A stretch of DNA of 64,000 nt from Gambelia wislizenii (Eukaryota > Chordata > Lepidosauria > Squamata > Crotaphytidae), in the NCBI GenBank assembly GCA_030847615.1, contig JAUMIR010000001.1:32859501-32923500 (forward strand). Direction: 5' to 3'. The notes under the pieces were generated by a model. The model worked only from the letters and a program-made list of their open reading frames with translations. It did no database searches and was not told the origin of the DNA. A program made the translations under genes and the position numbers. Positions within the stretch are counted from its first letter, which is position 1. Each line of letters starts with the position of its first letter. This document shows, one piece after another, positions 36,779 through 49,624 of this stretch.

Positions 36779-37033
36779 TATATCTCAGGATTAACACTTC
36801 TTTGTTTTTCTCCTCTGAAATAAATATTTGGAGGAGGAGGAGGAGAAGAAGGAGGAGCTGCTTTGCTATTATTTCCTGAACAAGCCACTTTTCAGGATAT
36901 ACATTAATGTATTCCATCCATTTATTTCAACATAAGTAAAATTTTGTATTTTTGATGTACTTCTCTGAGCTGTTTTACATGGACCAGCACGCAGATGCTT
37001 TGGGGAGGATTTGTATTCTAACTCTGGGGATCA

Positions 37034-37222
<189 letters not shown>

Positions 37223-40200
37223 CTAGAACCAAGCAGGGGAAACTCCATTAACTTACACTAAAATGTGCCTATCTTTTATCAAACATGTCTTCTACATCTT
37301 TTACAAACTGAACTAGCAGAGAAAGAGAGAGACAGAGAGAGAGAGCAGAATGGTAAAATCAAATGGAAATGCCAAACACACAAGAGAACATTAAAAGGAA
37401 ACTACAAAGGCTGATAAAATGCAAGCTGCATACATGATATTGCAAATAAATCTTGACCTGGCAAGTCAAAAGTATACCTAGGACTTTTTCGTGTTTTTTT
37501 TCTGGGCTGTGAGGCCGTGTTCCAGAAGTTTACTTCTGATGTTTCGCCTGCCTCTGTGGCTGGCCTCTTCCAGCTAGCCATAGATGTAGGTAAAATGTCA
37601 GAAGTAAACTCTTCCAGAACGTGCCAACCGTGAAAGCCTTCGACTTCACATTATACCTAGGACTTTTCTTAAATCAGGAGTGGGTAACTTCTGGGGATGG
37701 GATGGGAGTTTTGCTGCCTCCCCTGAACCCTTCAGAGAGTGACTCTACACCTGCTGCCATGAGATTTGTTGCCATGTCACTGAAATCTAGTAGTTTGGCA
37801 GCAGCAAATAAGGGTTGTAATTATCCTATAAAGCAAGGCACAGAGGGAGCATGCACCTTATTTTCCAGCTGTGCTTTTGAGTGATTTCCAAGGGCACTAT
37901 TCTGCATGAAAACAAGATGCACACTTCCTATACACCAAGTTTTTCATTGCTGCTATTGCCATGACAAAATTCAATATTGCAGCACCAAATTCAGTGATGG
38001 AGACAGAAGGACACAGGAAGCCCTACATGCAGCCTTTATCAGTGGCTTAAACAGCCTGTGGACATTCGGATCATGGCCCATTCAACAATGGATGTAGACA
38101 GGCATTCATGATTTACAAATTTGGTGCAGGGTCCATTTTTCAGACATAAAACAAATCCACATTCTCAACAACTAGGCTTGCAGAATAAAGATTTGTGGGT
38201 GTGGGTATGGCCTTTATCCTAACTAAGATTTTTGAAAGATTTCTAATGGGGCTTAGTAGTATGAAGAAGGGAGGCACTATCATTTAACAGACTGAGGTGG
38301 CCTTCTTAGATAATATATTTGGGGTCTCATGAAAGAGCAGCAAATTGTTATTTAATTTGTTATTATTGGGTTTCATTGACCAATTGGCATGTGGGGGTGG
38401 GGAGAGGTGGTTAAGGGATATTTTGCCACAGGTTCCAAAGTAATTTGGCTCGCTTTGGATACTTGGGTGAGCAGTTGGCGAGATCATTTGTTACTTTGCC
38501 TCAGGAAACAAAATGTCTTGGGTAAGTCCTAACCATAGACATCCTGGCTATGTAGCCACTTTAGATTTCAAATTATCACCTTATTCAGAAAAGAAACCAA
38601 CATCCAAGTTTTACTACAAGCCAGAAGCCATAAGGGAGAGAAGAGAATAAGACTCAAGATTGCCACTTCCATCATCATTAAAATCACCTCCATAATGCCT
38701 CTTTATGGAATATTAGTAGGAGGCAGAATAAACAGACTTTTTCATGCCTTGTTGAGTTTGCACGGCTGGCAACTTGAAAAACAAAACCATTTGACTTTCA
38801 AAATCAGGGAACATGAAGCAGGAATCATCTTCAGGGAGAAGAAATGTCAACCTGCTACAGAGCACTTTCTACACTCTTGATAAAGCAGCAGAAGACACCC
38901 ACTGTAGCTTAGCATTTCAATTCGACATATATACTTTTAGCTTAACGAACATAATACAACACTGACATTTAAAAGGAAAGAAAATAATCCAATTTAGAAA
39001 CAAAAAATCCCTCACCAATGTAGGTTATAAAAAATACAGTGCTACCAATTATGACTACAGTTCTTTTCAATGCAAGGAGGCCATCTGTTATTTTTTAAAA
39101 GTGTTCAAAGAACCATCAAGTTTTGATATAAAGGAACTTTACAGATGGTTACTTGTGCAAGAATATTCAACATTAGAGCAGGGATCTAGACATTGGTTTG
39201 CTGCACCTAAACCCCGTACATCAAGGGGTGTGGAATACGAGCACAGCTACCCACATCTTTTGGGCTCCAGTTCCCAGAAGCCTCAAACAACATGCCTAAT
39301 ATAGGTGTAAATCTTTGTGATTATTCTCACCAGGAAGAAGGAATATTTAAAACAATTTTCTCCCTGTTGCAAAAGAGTCCTTCAAAAGAGCACAGTTTTG
39401 GGGGCTATATGCAGGTAAGGACATACTCTGCATGTGGACCCACAAATATGGGGGGGGGTTGTTCACAAAGAGGGATTCTATTCACAGGAAGAAAGTTTTG
39501 CACAGAAACATGTAGATTTTTTTTGAAGTCCCTGGGAACTCTCTCTTTCTCTCTGCTTATGTGCGTGCATGTGTGTGGGAATGTGAATGAGGTCCCAGAA
39601 GAACACAGCTGGCTCAGAGGACCATATTGCTATGGAAGACAATCCAACTTTATGCGAGCAGACATTTTTTGTACTGTGAGAGGGTCTTCTTTTCTCCTCC
39701 TTCTCTTCCTTTCCTGTAGCTTGCCATGCCCTTGCCAAATATACTCTGCAGACATTTCAGAACAGATTTGTGCGAGGCAAGGAGGAATCAATTCATGTTC
39801 TGTGGGCAAAACCAGTCCCCTAAGCAAAGCATGAACTTAACTCAATTCTGCCTTTGGTAAATATGTGTGATATAGTAGGGTTGGCCCACTTTTGGTAATC
39901 TGGGGCTCATTTCTGCCCTCCCCTAGTCCTCGGTGGGTCACATGCTCCCCAAGCCCTTCACCCTGAAAAATGGTTTTATTGACTATGATAACTTGTGGTT
40001 TCTTCGGCTATTTCTGGCCTGATACCAGGGGCAGCTGGTGGTCTGGAGGGGCAGGGACAGTGATTTCACTCCTGGATTTATGTCTGCTCCTTTTGTAGCT
40101 GCTCCAAGATGTACTGGAATTCACCTGGTGCAAAACATCTCTCAGTACAGGGGCCAACACCAGGATTGCTCCAGTACAAATTGGAGCAGGAGGAGGAGCT

Positions 40201-40825
40201 ATAAAACTGGAAAGAGATTCACTCCTCCATGAGGCAATGGATCCACTGGTGTCCCCTGACAGAAACAGCCATGAAATAGTCTTAAATCAGCAGTGGAGAA
40301 CATTCAGCCCACCAGTCTTCCAAAGCCCACCAGCCTACTCCCCAAATTGGGGAGGTGGTGGAACTGGTATGATTTTCAGGTTGCCTGAAAACCATGAAGG
40401 AAGCCATCACTTGCATGCAAAAAGATATAGGAAAACATCCTCACAATCCCTCCAGAATTCCTCACCACCCCCAAATTGTGGCATCACTTCAAGACACCAT
40501 TTTGAGATGGTCTCTGAAGAAAAACAAAGGTTTTTTAGTATGTAAAGGGTAAGTGAGGGCTGCAGGTGAGTTGGGAGGGGCTGGTCCCTGCTTTAAATGG
40601 CAAATGGCATTCCCGAGACTTCTAGGGCTTTATATGGCTTTCCCCCATCTGTAGAGTCACACTATAGACCTTGTGGAACTGCATCATGCTTACTCATGCA
40701 CTGCACATGTACTGGTTCTATCAGGCATCTGCAGGAGCATTCACAGCCTCCCTTGTTTCTTTCATCAGGGTATATTTTAAACACAGAGATCAGGAAGAGT
40801 CATGCGGAAACAAAAGGCTTTTCAC
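37223..40825 (-). other. PRKCE: PRKCE intron, 3603 bp
   Basis: A GA-rich simple run is near 37315-37345. About 37492-37655 (GGGCTGTGAGGCCGTGTTCC ... GTGAAAGCCTTCGACTTCAC) resembles a fragment of a widespread squamate repeat I cannot name. The rest, including the 180-codon plus-strand frame at 39292-39834, shows no gene or named repeat. Confidence 0.8.
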
Positions 40826-41037
40826 CTTCCCAAAACTGCCTTTTCCTAACACCTTGATGAAGTTAAATTCTTCAAGGCCCATGCGCTTTGTCTGTAGTTT
40901 GACCTCTCCGTTTTCACCATTCTCGCCAGGTGTGTTGAGCTGGTTGTCATTTGAGGTTGTTGCTGCTCCCCGGTGTTCTTCTCCTCGATTATCAAATGAT
41001 AATGCTTTCCTAATGTTATTTTCAAGCTCTTTAATTT
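40826..41037 (-). CDS. PRKCE: PRKCE coding exon, end of V3 hinge and glycine-rich loop of kinase
   Basis: The 212-nt exon encodes [20 protein letters not shown], then a variable stretch containing [10 protein letters not shown], then [18 protein letters not shown], where the kinase domain begins. LGKGSFGK is most of the ATP-binding glycine-rich loop, and the intron falls just before the Val that closes it. RKALSFDNR carries the serine matching human Ser368, an autophosphorylation and 14-3-3 site. Acceptor ATTTTCACAG, donor GGGAAG|GTGAAA; two bases in, codon boundary out. Compared with mammals the middle is rewritten and a few residues longer, with ENG repeated. The flanks are strongly conserved, so this looks like hinge drift rather than damage. 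Confidence 0.96.
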
Positions 41038-41606
41038 CTGTGAAAATATTAAATGATAATGAAAATGGACAGAAAAGTAGGTAGGTATTATTATTTTTTT
41101 ACAGAATGTTGTCTCTGCAATGTTATATTAATTCTGGAGAAAGTAGAAGAAAACAATGGCTTGGGAAAATTACTCTTTCTAATTACAACTTTCAGAATCT
41201 CACAGCCACCAGCAGCCATGCTGGCAGAGAATTCTGGGAGTTGAAGTCCAGAAAGATAACTTTCCCAATACCTTTTCAGATGCATCTTTCAGACATTGTA
41301 CCTAAAACTAAAAACGGAGGTGGGGAACAAGCAGCCTTGGATAGCTTTTAAAAAGTGACGACTAAACCCCACAGTGTGTTTAACAACCAACTGCCACAGG
41401 AGCCATAAACTGCCACTACTCTGCATAAGACAGCTCTATGTTTGAAAGCACCAAGTTGTGACTCTGGCTTTAAAAACAATTGTTTCTTATTATTTTCTTG
41501 GCAAAATCAGAGTTGAGCCATTCCAATGCTTCAGTTCAATGAGGCAAGCATATTGATTCAAGATTATTATAGTATTTATATATACGGAAGATAAAAGTTG
41601 GTAAAC
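41038..41606 (-). other. PRKCE: PRKCE intron, 569 bp
   Basis: The shortest intron here. A worn AATTCTGGGAGTTGAAGTCC repeat is at about 41175-41260; nothing else was seen. Confidence 0.85.
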
Positions 41607-41700
41607 CTTGATCACACGGCGACGTTGGTGCTGATTTTGACCTATCTTCTTCTGGTGAAGAGCCAGGAACCGGTGGTTGAGATTCTGCACCTGGAACAAG
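41607..41700 (-). CDS. PRKCE: PRKCE coding exon, V3 hinge with phosphorylation sites
   Basis: The 94-nt exon reads [20 protein letters not shown] followed by [11 protein letters not shown]. This is part of the low-complexity V3 hinge between the regulatory and kinase halves. Acceptor TGTTCTTAG, donor CAAG|GTTTAC; phase 0 in, one base out. The SKSAPTSP block holds the serines equivalent to human Ser346 and Ser350, reported targets of p38 and GSK3 that help create a 14-3-3 docking site during cytokinesis. The start is slightly diverged ([13 protein letters not shown] against LIAGAESPQPASG in mammals), as expected for a disordered hinge. The following intron is the shortest here after the exons (569 bp). 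Confidence 0.95.
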
Positions 41701-42266
41701 CTAAGAACAGACCAACAATACAGGTACTTAGCCACTGCAAGATGTTTTGCTGCTACAGCTTTCACAAGTGAGCAAACAACTAGGGTTAGTGTGGGGATGT
41801 AAAGCTGGTACAAATTACAAGGGCTTGGAAGTCCAGAATGAGGCCCGAGACCCAACTATATTGCACAAGTTTTTGCCTTTCTCAGCAATATCATTAATTG
41901 TAGGTTGTTTTTGACATGTGTTGTAAAATTGGTGAATTTTACAATGGATGTCAAAAATAATCCACAATAATTATAATGATATACAAAATGATGATATACA
42001 AAATTCACTTATTACAAAATACTAAAGATTTTTGGCCAGCCCATCCTTGCTGCCTGAGAGAGCAGGACTGGGGCCCAAGAGAGGGAAAGGAAGTCACCGG
42101 TGAGCAAAAGTTGCTCCACTGAATGGAAGGAAAAGGAATAAAAAAGGGAAGTTAATGGGCATCATTGGAAGAAACCACAAGCAAAACAGAAGACCTCTGA
42201 TGATGGTAGCAGTGGCTGGAAACACAGAGCTAGAGGGTCTCAGCCCAATGTGGCTGCAGCTGCCTT

Positions 42267-42343
42267 GAGGAGGGAGGGAGGGAGGGAGGGAGGGAGGGAG
42301 GGAGGGAGGGAGGAAGGAAGGAAGGAAGGAAGGAAGGAAGGGT
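42267..42343 (+). repeat. (GGGA)n then (GGAA)n microsatellite
   Basis: About eleven GGGA units are followed by about seven GGAA units without interruption. Poly-Ser/Pro open frames on the minus strand here are by-products. Confidence 0.97.
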
Positions 42344-43890
42344 GGGTTCTTGCTGCTCCTCCACACCTCCATGACCTGGGTGACCAGCTCTTCCAAATTG
42401 TTGCCAGCTCCTCTGTCTCTGAGCAGACTTTTCTGTCTCTGAGAGCAAGGACAGCTCTCTGGCTAGGATCTGCTGTTGAGGAGCACATGACACAGAAGGC
42501 AGGGGCTATGGATTAGAGAATGATGTTGGGCAAGGTACTGATTGTAGGTAGCAATGTCTGAGTGTTTTTTCACTCCCCACAAAGATTTTGAGGGATCTTG
42601 AGCCCCCCCACCAAAAAACCATTTCCACTGGGACCTGAACCCACTCTCAGTGGCCCTGAGCAAAATTACCATTCCAAATAAAAAAAAAAGCTTCTACACA
42701 GAGGAATACCACTTGTAAAATCGCTGTCTGAATCACCAGTTCACAAGTATAGTTCATGATTAGAAAAGAAGCACTTGTATCTACAGTCTTGAAAACTTAA
42801 CTTGTTTGAGAGCATTATGTTACCAGGTGCAGTAAATACAGCTACATTTGCCAAATGCACATAAATAAATAAATTTAGATAAAACTCTATGCAGCCACAT
42901 ATGGGATCACTAAAAACACCGATATATAACTGCAGAAACATGTTTTTGATGATTGAATGTCTACCCTGAATTCTAAGCCTGTCTGAATCAAAGGTCATAA
43001 TTAACTGAGCACAATTCCAACACATGCTCAATTTAATATCAACAGTAGCTCTGCCTGAGTAAAATTTGGGTAGATTTCAGCCAGATACTGTACAACTTTG
43101 GCAAGTGTAGATGTCTAAATTCTGAATGCTTTATTCCAGGAGAATGGTCTAAAACAGGTTTCCCCAACTGGCATCCTCCAGATGTTTTGGACTATAATTC
43201 CCACTACACAAAGCTATTTACCAGAAAGGCTTGGGCCAATGGGATTTGTAGTCCAAGATACTGAATGTATCATCCAACACAAAGGAAAACAATGCGTCCC
43301 TACAGAGATGTAATTTAGCTCTAGCGCCAAAGTTAAGGTGGTCCAGCCCTCTAAGCAGAAAATTATCCTGTATCCTAGTCTCTTTTAGAGCCTCAGAGGA
43401 AGTGGGCAGAAAAAACATATATTCAGTCAATAAAATGATGCAAAGCTGCCGACTAAGAATAAATCTGTGATAGGAACTGGATATAATTTTGTTACTCTTG
43501 ATAAGAATTCACAAAATTTTAAAATTTCTACATATTCAGAATAAGAAAAAAAAAGTTGCCCCCCCATCCCCCCGCAACTGCATGTTAGAGAAACCAAAAC
43601 TGATTCTTAAAAGTAGCTTTCAATTTCTGTGCATTCAACCATGCTAATGCAGAACTAGTTCTGCCACCTCACCCCTGGGGAGGCTCCTTGTCTTTAATAT
43701 TTCTATGGCAGTCAGACACAGGTTATTTTCTCTATGCTGGGAACAGCTGCATTTATTGAATTTCTTGCAGTACAAGAAATCTACCAAAATCCACAAATTT
43801 CATACTCAGAAAAAGAAAGAATGAGGGTGGGTTTTTTTAAAATGACAGAAATAAGCAAAACTGATAGATTTCCCCATCCCTAGATTATGT

Positions 43891-44180
43891 TCATAGAATC
43901 ATACAGCTGGAAGGGTCATCTAGTCCAATCTCTTGCTATGCAGGAAAACACAGTGAAGGCACTCCTGTGAGATAGCATTCCAACCTTTATTTAAAGAGCT
44001 CCAGAGAAGGAAAGTCAACCTTGGAGGCAGTTTATTCCACTGTCAAACAGCTCCTGCACTAAAGAAGTTCTTCCTAATGTTTATGTGGAATCTCTTTTCT
44101 TGTAATTTGAATCCATAGGTTTGTGTTTTAGTCTCTGGAACAGCAGAAAACAAGTTCACTCCATTTTCTACCTGATGATA
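43891..44180 (-). mobile_element. CR1-like LINE 3' fragment
   Basis: Tail CATAGAATCATACAGCTGG, then the antisense of the NIRKNFF..VRQWN region; 5' truncated near 44180. Confidence 0.82.
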
Positions 44181-44316
44181 TCAATGTATGCAGAACCTTT
44201 ATCTTCCTGTTTGAAGCTACCTAATCCCTAGGTTACTGATTCATATTCCACCACCATACTTTTATATTCCATCACCATTAGATGTATCATAGATTGTCAT
44301 GGGCCAAATGTTTAAA

Positions 44317-44638
44317 GAGCCATGTTTAAATGTTTGAAGGGATGTCATACTGAGAATGGAGCAACCTTGTTTTTTGTTGCTCCAGAGACTAGGACACAGA
44401 GCAATGGACTCAAACTACAGGAAAAGAGATCCCTCCTGAAAATTAGGAAGAAGTTCATGACAGTAAGAGCTGTTTGGCAGCGGAATACACTTCCTCAGAG
44501 TGTGGTGGAGTCTCCTTCTTTGGATATTTGTTAACAGAGGCTGGATGGCCATCTGTTGGGAGTATGTATTCATGCACGGCAAGGGGCTGGACTAGATGGC
44601 CCTCATGGTCTCTTCCAACTCTATTTGATGATTCTACG
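44317..44638 (+). mobile_element. CR1-like LINE 3' fragment
   Basis: MFKCLKGCHTENGATLFFVA, RKKFMTVRAVWQRNTLPQSV and the tail TTTGATGATTCTAC. Together with the copy just above, it forms a tail-outward inverted pair about 140 bp apart. Confidence 0.87.
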
Positions 44639-45588
44639 AAATATCTTTTTCTTAACAGGGCCAGGAATTCATGAAACCCTCACTCAGAAACTGATGCTAC
44701 TGCAGATAAGAGCCACAGATAAGGCCCTCGGGAGGACAGCTGTAAGACTATTGGACACAAAGGCTGAAAATACTACATGTATCTATCTGAGAAAAAGCCC
44801 TACAGTACTGTGTGGGGCTTTTTTCTGAATGGACATATAAAGGATTGCACTGAAACTATGTGGTCTTCTCGGTACAACTATTACAGTGTGTATGAGATAG
44901 CCTGTGATTTATTTATTTTTGTCCCAATGTAAAAGGGATCAGCTCCTGTGAAGTGTCTTTGCAAACATCTGCTGAATTGAATTCTCTTTCCAAAGAATGT
45001 TATTTCATTGCATTTCCATCACTGGAACATCACAGAGGGTAGGGAGGAACATCTGGCAAGCAATGATCTGGTGCCAGCTTTTCAACTAGATAAGAATTAT
45101 TTATGTACACATGTGTTCCCACAAGGGGACATCAAAGCAGTGGCTTTGATGTTTACATGGCTTTGTGACAAGAACGATCCCTTCTGACAACTGAAAAATA
45201 ATAAAGCCCTTCATGACTTCATTATGACTGAGGTCAAATCAGTCGAAGGGACAAATTGCATTTTCTGCTTAATGCTGAGGATGAAGCTGCGTCGTCTATT
45301 TTCTTTATGTCACTGCAGGCATAGGAGGAATTTTTGGGAACGATGTTGTGCCTAAGGAAGACCATCTTTTTCCTGTCCTGCTGCCCTCACCCTCTCAAAA
45401 TCAGGCCTCTCATATGACTAGGAACATTTTACACCAATGGGCACTTAAAAAAAATTAGTAATGTTCCTATCTGCGTGTAGGGAGGGATTTTCAAGGGGTG
45501 GCTAGGTAAGGAAAAGTTTAACCTCTCCTTCTTATACTGCAAGTCCCCCTCAAATATACCCTAGTCCCACACTTATCATTACATACCC

Positions 45589-45841
45589 TCCAACTGTCCC
45601 CTTTTGGCAGAAAGAGTCCTGAAGAATCCTTTGCTATCCCACTTTTTCACCTGCTTTTAAAGTTCCAGTTTCAGTCTCCTCCCCCGCACTTCCCCCTTTG
45701 TCCTCAGATTACTTCAGTTGCTTCAAACTGAGTTCAAAATACAAAAGTAGTTAACACTCAACTCAGTAGGGGAGAGAGGAAAGGAGGGGGTAATGTCTTG
45801 TCCTTTACAGTAGGCTCAGGCAAAAGCAAACTGCTGCAGCC
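45589..45841 (+). repeat. unclassified dispersed repeat R1, copy 2
   Basis: CTCCAACTGTCCCCTTTTGG, CCCTTTGTCCTCAGATTACT and CAGTAGGCTCAGGCAAAAGC. It ends where the 5S-derived SINE (minus orientation) begins at 45843. Confidence 0.65.
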
Positions 45842-45842
45842 C

Positions 45843-46010
45843 TACTTAGGTAAGGAATACTCAGAAGTGGTTTTGTCAGTTCCTTCCTCTGAAATCTAGT
45901 CTACAGCACCTGGGATTTGTCAGTGGTCTCTCATCTAAGTACTAACCAGGGCTGACCCTGCTTAGCTTCCAAGACCAGACAGAATCTGGTGCCTTTAGGG
46001 TATTTGGGCC
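45843..46010 (-). mobile_element. 5S-rRNA-derived SINE
   Basis: On the minus strand, 46010-45898 follows 5S rRNA along almost its whole length: GGAAGCTAAGCAGGGTCAG, CCTGGTTAGTACTTAGATG and GAGACC..CCAGGTGCTGTAG are recognisable. Beyond the 5S end comes a non-5S body (ATTTCAGAGGAAGGAACTG, then AACCACTTCTGAGTATTCC) rather than a terminator, so it is a 5S-headed SINE and not a 5S gene. Internal promoter positions carry several changes. Confidence 0.87.
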
Positions 46011-46255
46011 AAACTGATATATAAAGATATGAAAATCTGTCAGCCCTGTTGTTCTGTGATCTTTCCATTTCTTAATGTCATTCTTATTCCGCCCCATTCT
46101 ATGCTGGGTGATGAATGTGTGTGCGTTTGTGTATTTGTATACATTTTTCTATTATATACATTTCTGTATGCACTTTTACATTGGCAGATTGAAGGAACCA
46201 GGACAAAGGATCTTATTTTACAATGCAGAACAGTTAGCTACCAGTTCTTGTTTTA

Positions 46256-46423
<168 letters not shown>

Positions 46424-46535
46424 TTAAACCAAGAGAGAGAAGGGTGTAGTAGGGGGGGGGTGAGGGAGAGAAGAAAAACTAGGGTTAAATTACACTTGGT
46501 TGTCTTCAGAAATCAATATCTGCCATCGATCTTTA

Positions 46536-46538
<3 letters not shown>

Positions 46539-46573
<35 letters not shown>
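46539..46573 (+). repeat. (TA)n microsatellite near a PRKCE exon
   Basis: About seventeen TA units, 122 bp upstream (in gene direction) of the acceptor of the exon at 46274-46416. Confidence 0.97.
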
Positions 46574-46575
<2 letters not shown>

Positions 46576-47450
46576 AGGTCCTGGAAGGCAGCAACATTCC
46601 CTGTGATGTGGAGGTGGCCAAAATGTAGCCCCCACAGGATAATTTTTTCTGTTCCAGGAGGTCAAAAATATTTTGTTTACAAGATGCCATGAGAATGACC
46701 CCTAGGGGGCATGAATGACATTTCCACCACACTTAGAGGCCCCCTTTTTTGCAACATTACCCCGTCTAGTGAGTGTGCCGGGACATTTCCACTACATTTT
46801 GAAGAACTCCTGGGCCAATTTATTCCCAGGAGAGGAGAGGGTTTTTTTATATATATATACAGGATGTTTTGAAAAGGCCTCTCCTGAAATGGCCCAGGAA
46901 GCACCCCAAAACATTGTGGAAATCCCCCCATGTCCCCTACAGAGCATTTGGGGCAAAAAAATTGATTTATTTTTATTTTTTGGTGGGAGTAGGTGCAGTG
47001 GGGGTATGTGTGCGGCTAATGCAATTCTCTAACCTTCCATAGATAGAGCATACAGTATACACCCCTGCTGTAATGAGTAAGTGATTTCAGTGGGGAACGG
47101 CTAAGCTGCCCAGTTCATAGCCTGTTGTGTTTTGTTCTAAGACAGCCTTCTCCAACCTTGGTGTTCACAAGAAGCGTTAACTAGAGCTCCCAGAATCCCC
47201 ATCTGGGGACCCAAACCAGAAGTAACATGGAAGTAACACAATGCAAGTAATGATGCTACCTGTAATATTAGCACTTTTTTTTTATTACTGGGGGGATAGT
47301 AGTGTGTTTTAAAATTAATTTAATGACTGGTAATGGGACTACTTTTTAAAGTAGAGCGAGCTACTATATTTTTACCTCTAAAACACTGTGATTTGGATAA
47401 CATTCTTCAAGATTTTAGCCAGTGTAATGACAAGTAACACATTAGTAATA

Positions 47451-47700
47451 CAGCAGGACCCCCGTATCCACTGGGGATTGGTTCGGGGGGCATGGATACT
47501 GAAAACCTTGGATAATAGTCAGCACCATTGAAAATAATGGGACTTCTGGTTCAAAATAACATAGAGTTGCCTTGGAGGACCTAGAAAATGGCTAGAGGGG
47601 ACACATTTTCTTGGAAGACTCTATGGTAGGTGTGCTGTTTTGTGTCCCATGGATAACTGAATCAGTGGATAATGAATCAGTGGATACGGGGGTCCTACTG
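47451..47700. mobile_element. Tigger/mariner-like MITE, TA target
   Basis: The ends CAGCAGGACCCCCGTATCC and GGATACGGGGGTCCTACTG are nearly perfect inverted repeats, flanked by TA (47449-47450, 47701-47702). It has a short internal duplication of AATCAGTGGATAA near the right end, absent from the copy at 4011-4248. Confidence 0.87.
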
Positions 47701-48753
47701 TACATCATTAATGACCTACTCTTAACAAATATTGAGTTTCATTAATGAGCTATAAAAAAAGAGTGAAAAAAGCAAGAGGGAGATAGAGAGTAACATGTAA
47801 TAAACTAACTTTGTTCAAATAACATTTAAGCTCTGGACACATCTGGACGGCATCAGGTTGGGGAAATCTGTCCTTAAAAAACAACAATGCCAACTGCCGT
47901 TCTGGAAGAAACAAAGGTCCAGCAATTTTGTCAGAACAGCAGTCAGCCATAGATATCTTTGGGCACTTGCTCCTGCCTTTCCTTCAAACTTTACAAGATG
48001 GGTGGAGGGCGGCATTTAATAGGCTGTGATGGGACAGACAGCCATCTTTTTCTGCAGATGATAAAGCAGAACTAAAATAATTTATTGTGATGATTATTGT
48101 AATTATTTCTTACCCGCCTCTCCCTATGGATCAAGGCAGAGAACAACAGATTAAAATATAGCAACAAACAGACAAGTAACACTGTTAAAAACATGAACAC
48201 CAATTAAATATATATAATCAGTTACTTTCATTCCAGCAATCTGTGAAGGCCTGGAGTCAGATAGCCTGTATATCTGGCCAGTTACACAAGGAAGAAAAAC
48301 AACACGACATCAATTCCATCATGAACCTATGAATCTAGGGGGAAGTGGAGCAATGAAAACATAATAACACAAGCATTCTCCCACATCATCTCTGGCCATA
48401 TCATCAGGCAGCATATACTAGGGCTGGGCAAGCAACTCGAAGGTACTGCAGAAATGAGCCATGTGTACCCTGCAACCAGCCCTGTGCCCCGTAAGGCAGA
48501 CTGTCAGCCTCAGGTAAGGTGGGAGACACAGTTATTGAAGTAATGAAATAAGTACTGAAGTGTCGAGGAAGATTCATCAGCTTGTCCAGTCAGTTTCTGT
48601 ATATGGAAAGACAGTGTGGTGCCATGTTATCTTTTGTCTCAGGAAAATAAAGGTATTGGGCTTGCTTTGACCTGTCCTGTTGTTTTACCCAGAAAGAGGT
48701 GAAAACCGGCTTTTAAAAAAATAGGTTTTCTCTAAGTGAGCTGAAGATACACA

Positions 48754-49345
48754 GTGCCCATCTATACGAGCGGATAAAATGTGGATTAGTGTACAGTAAA
48801 GCCAATTTGCCGCAGCTTTAATTTGTCTCCATGGTTTTTTTTTTCAAGATCGCTCATGTGCGAAGCTAACTGTGTTTGCTGTTTGAACGGGCATACCAGC
48901 AAATCAAGATGAAGGGCAGGAGTGAATTACTCGCAGTTTTATTCTCCCCAAGTTGCTGCCACCAAAACAGTATTTTTTTTAAAAAAAAACTAAATCCATG
49001 GTACAGAAGAGCAATATTCTGCTTTAAGTAAACAACAAAAAAAAAGGCATTTCATTGCCTCAGTGCATGATCACTATGGAGAAAAACCAACATGGTGGTT
49101 CCGGGCGCTGCCTTGTAAGCAAGCTCCACCCCCATCTATGTCCAATCGATCAGCTATCAGAAATCTGTTTCGGGAATGCACACCAATGCAATTTAATTGT
49201 CTTTTGTGGCATAGTTTTTTTTTTTTTTTGCAGTTTTTGGCCCTCCTCTTTCTGAATGCCCCAAGTCAACATGGGATCTCATTAAGACAGATGGAATTCC
49301 CCACAAATTCCATGAGGAGTTTTTTTTCAGCATCTAGACAAGCCC
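48754..49345. mobile_element. 3-bp-TSD non-autonomous transposon, copy 6
   Basis: A 592-bp element runs from GTGCCCATCTATACGAGC to GCATCTAGACAAGCCC, with ACA on both flanks (48751-48753, 49346-49348). The interior has CCAACATGGTGGTTCCGGG (from 49087), GCTCCACCCCC and CCAAT (49142-49146), in the same order as copies 3 and 5. T-rich and A-rich tracts interrupt it. Confidence 0.77.
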
Positions 49346-49398
49346 ACAGACCAATGTAATTAGGCCTCAAGCAGATGTGCAGACTTGAACTAAGAATA

Positions 49399-49624
49399 CA
49401 GTTGTCCCTCCATATTTGCTGGGGTTTGGTTCCAGGACCTGCCGTGGATACCAAAATCCGTGAATACTTAAGTCCCATTATATGCAATGGCATAGCAAAA
49501 ATGGTGTCCCTTATGGCAAAATCAAGGTTTGCTTTTTGGATTACTATTTTTAAAGAACATTTTCAAGCCGTGAATACTTAAATCCGTGGGTACCAAATTC
49601 GTGAATATGGAGGGACAACTCTGT
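49399..49624 (+). mobile_element. Tigger-like MITE (group B), right end merging with a TG repeat
   Basis: CAGTTGTCCCTCCATATTTG follows TA at 49397-49398. The right end GAATATGGAGGGACAACT runs straight into (TG)n at about 49621, so the last bases and right TSD are blurred. Confidence 0.82.

Noticed and set aside
39292..39834. 180-codon plus-strand open frame
   Set aside because: No recognisable domain, mixed composition, no splice or promoter context; long chance frames are expected in 64 kb.
42230..42493. Pro/Ser/Leu-rich protein on the minus strand
   Set aside because: It is produced by translation of the GGGA/GGAA microsatellite.
45898..46010. Functional 5S rRNA gene
   Set aside because: Many substitutions, no T-run terminator, and it continues into a SINE body.
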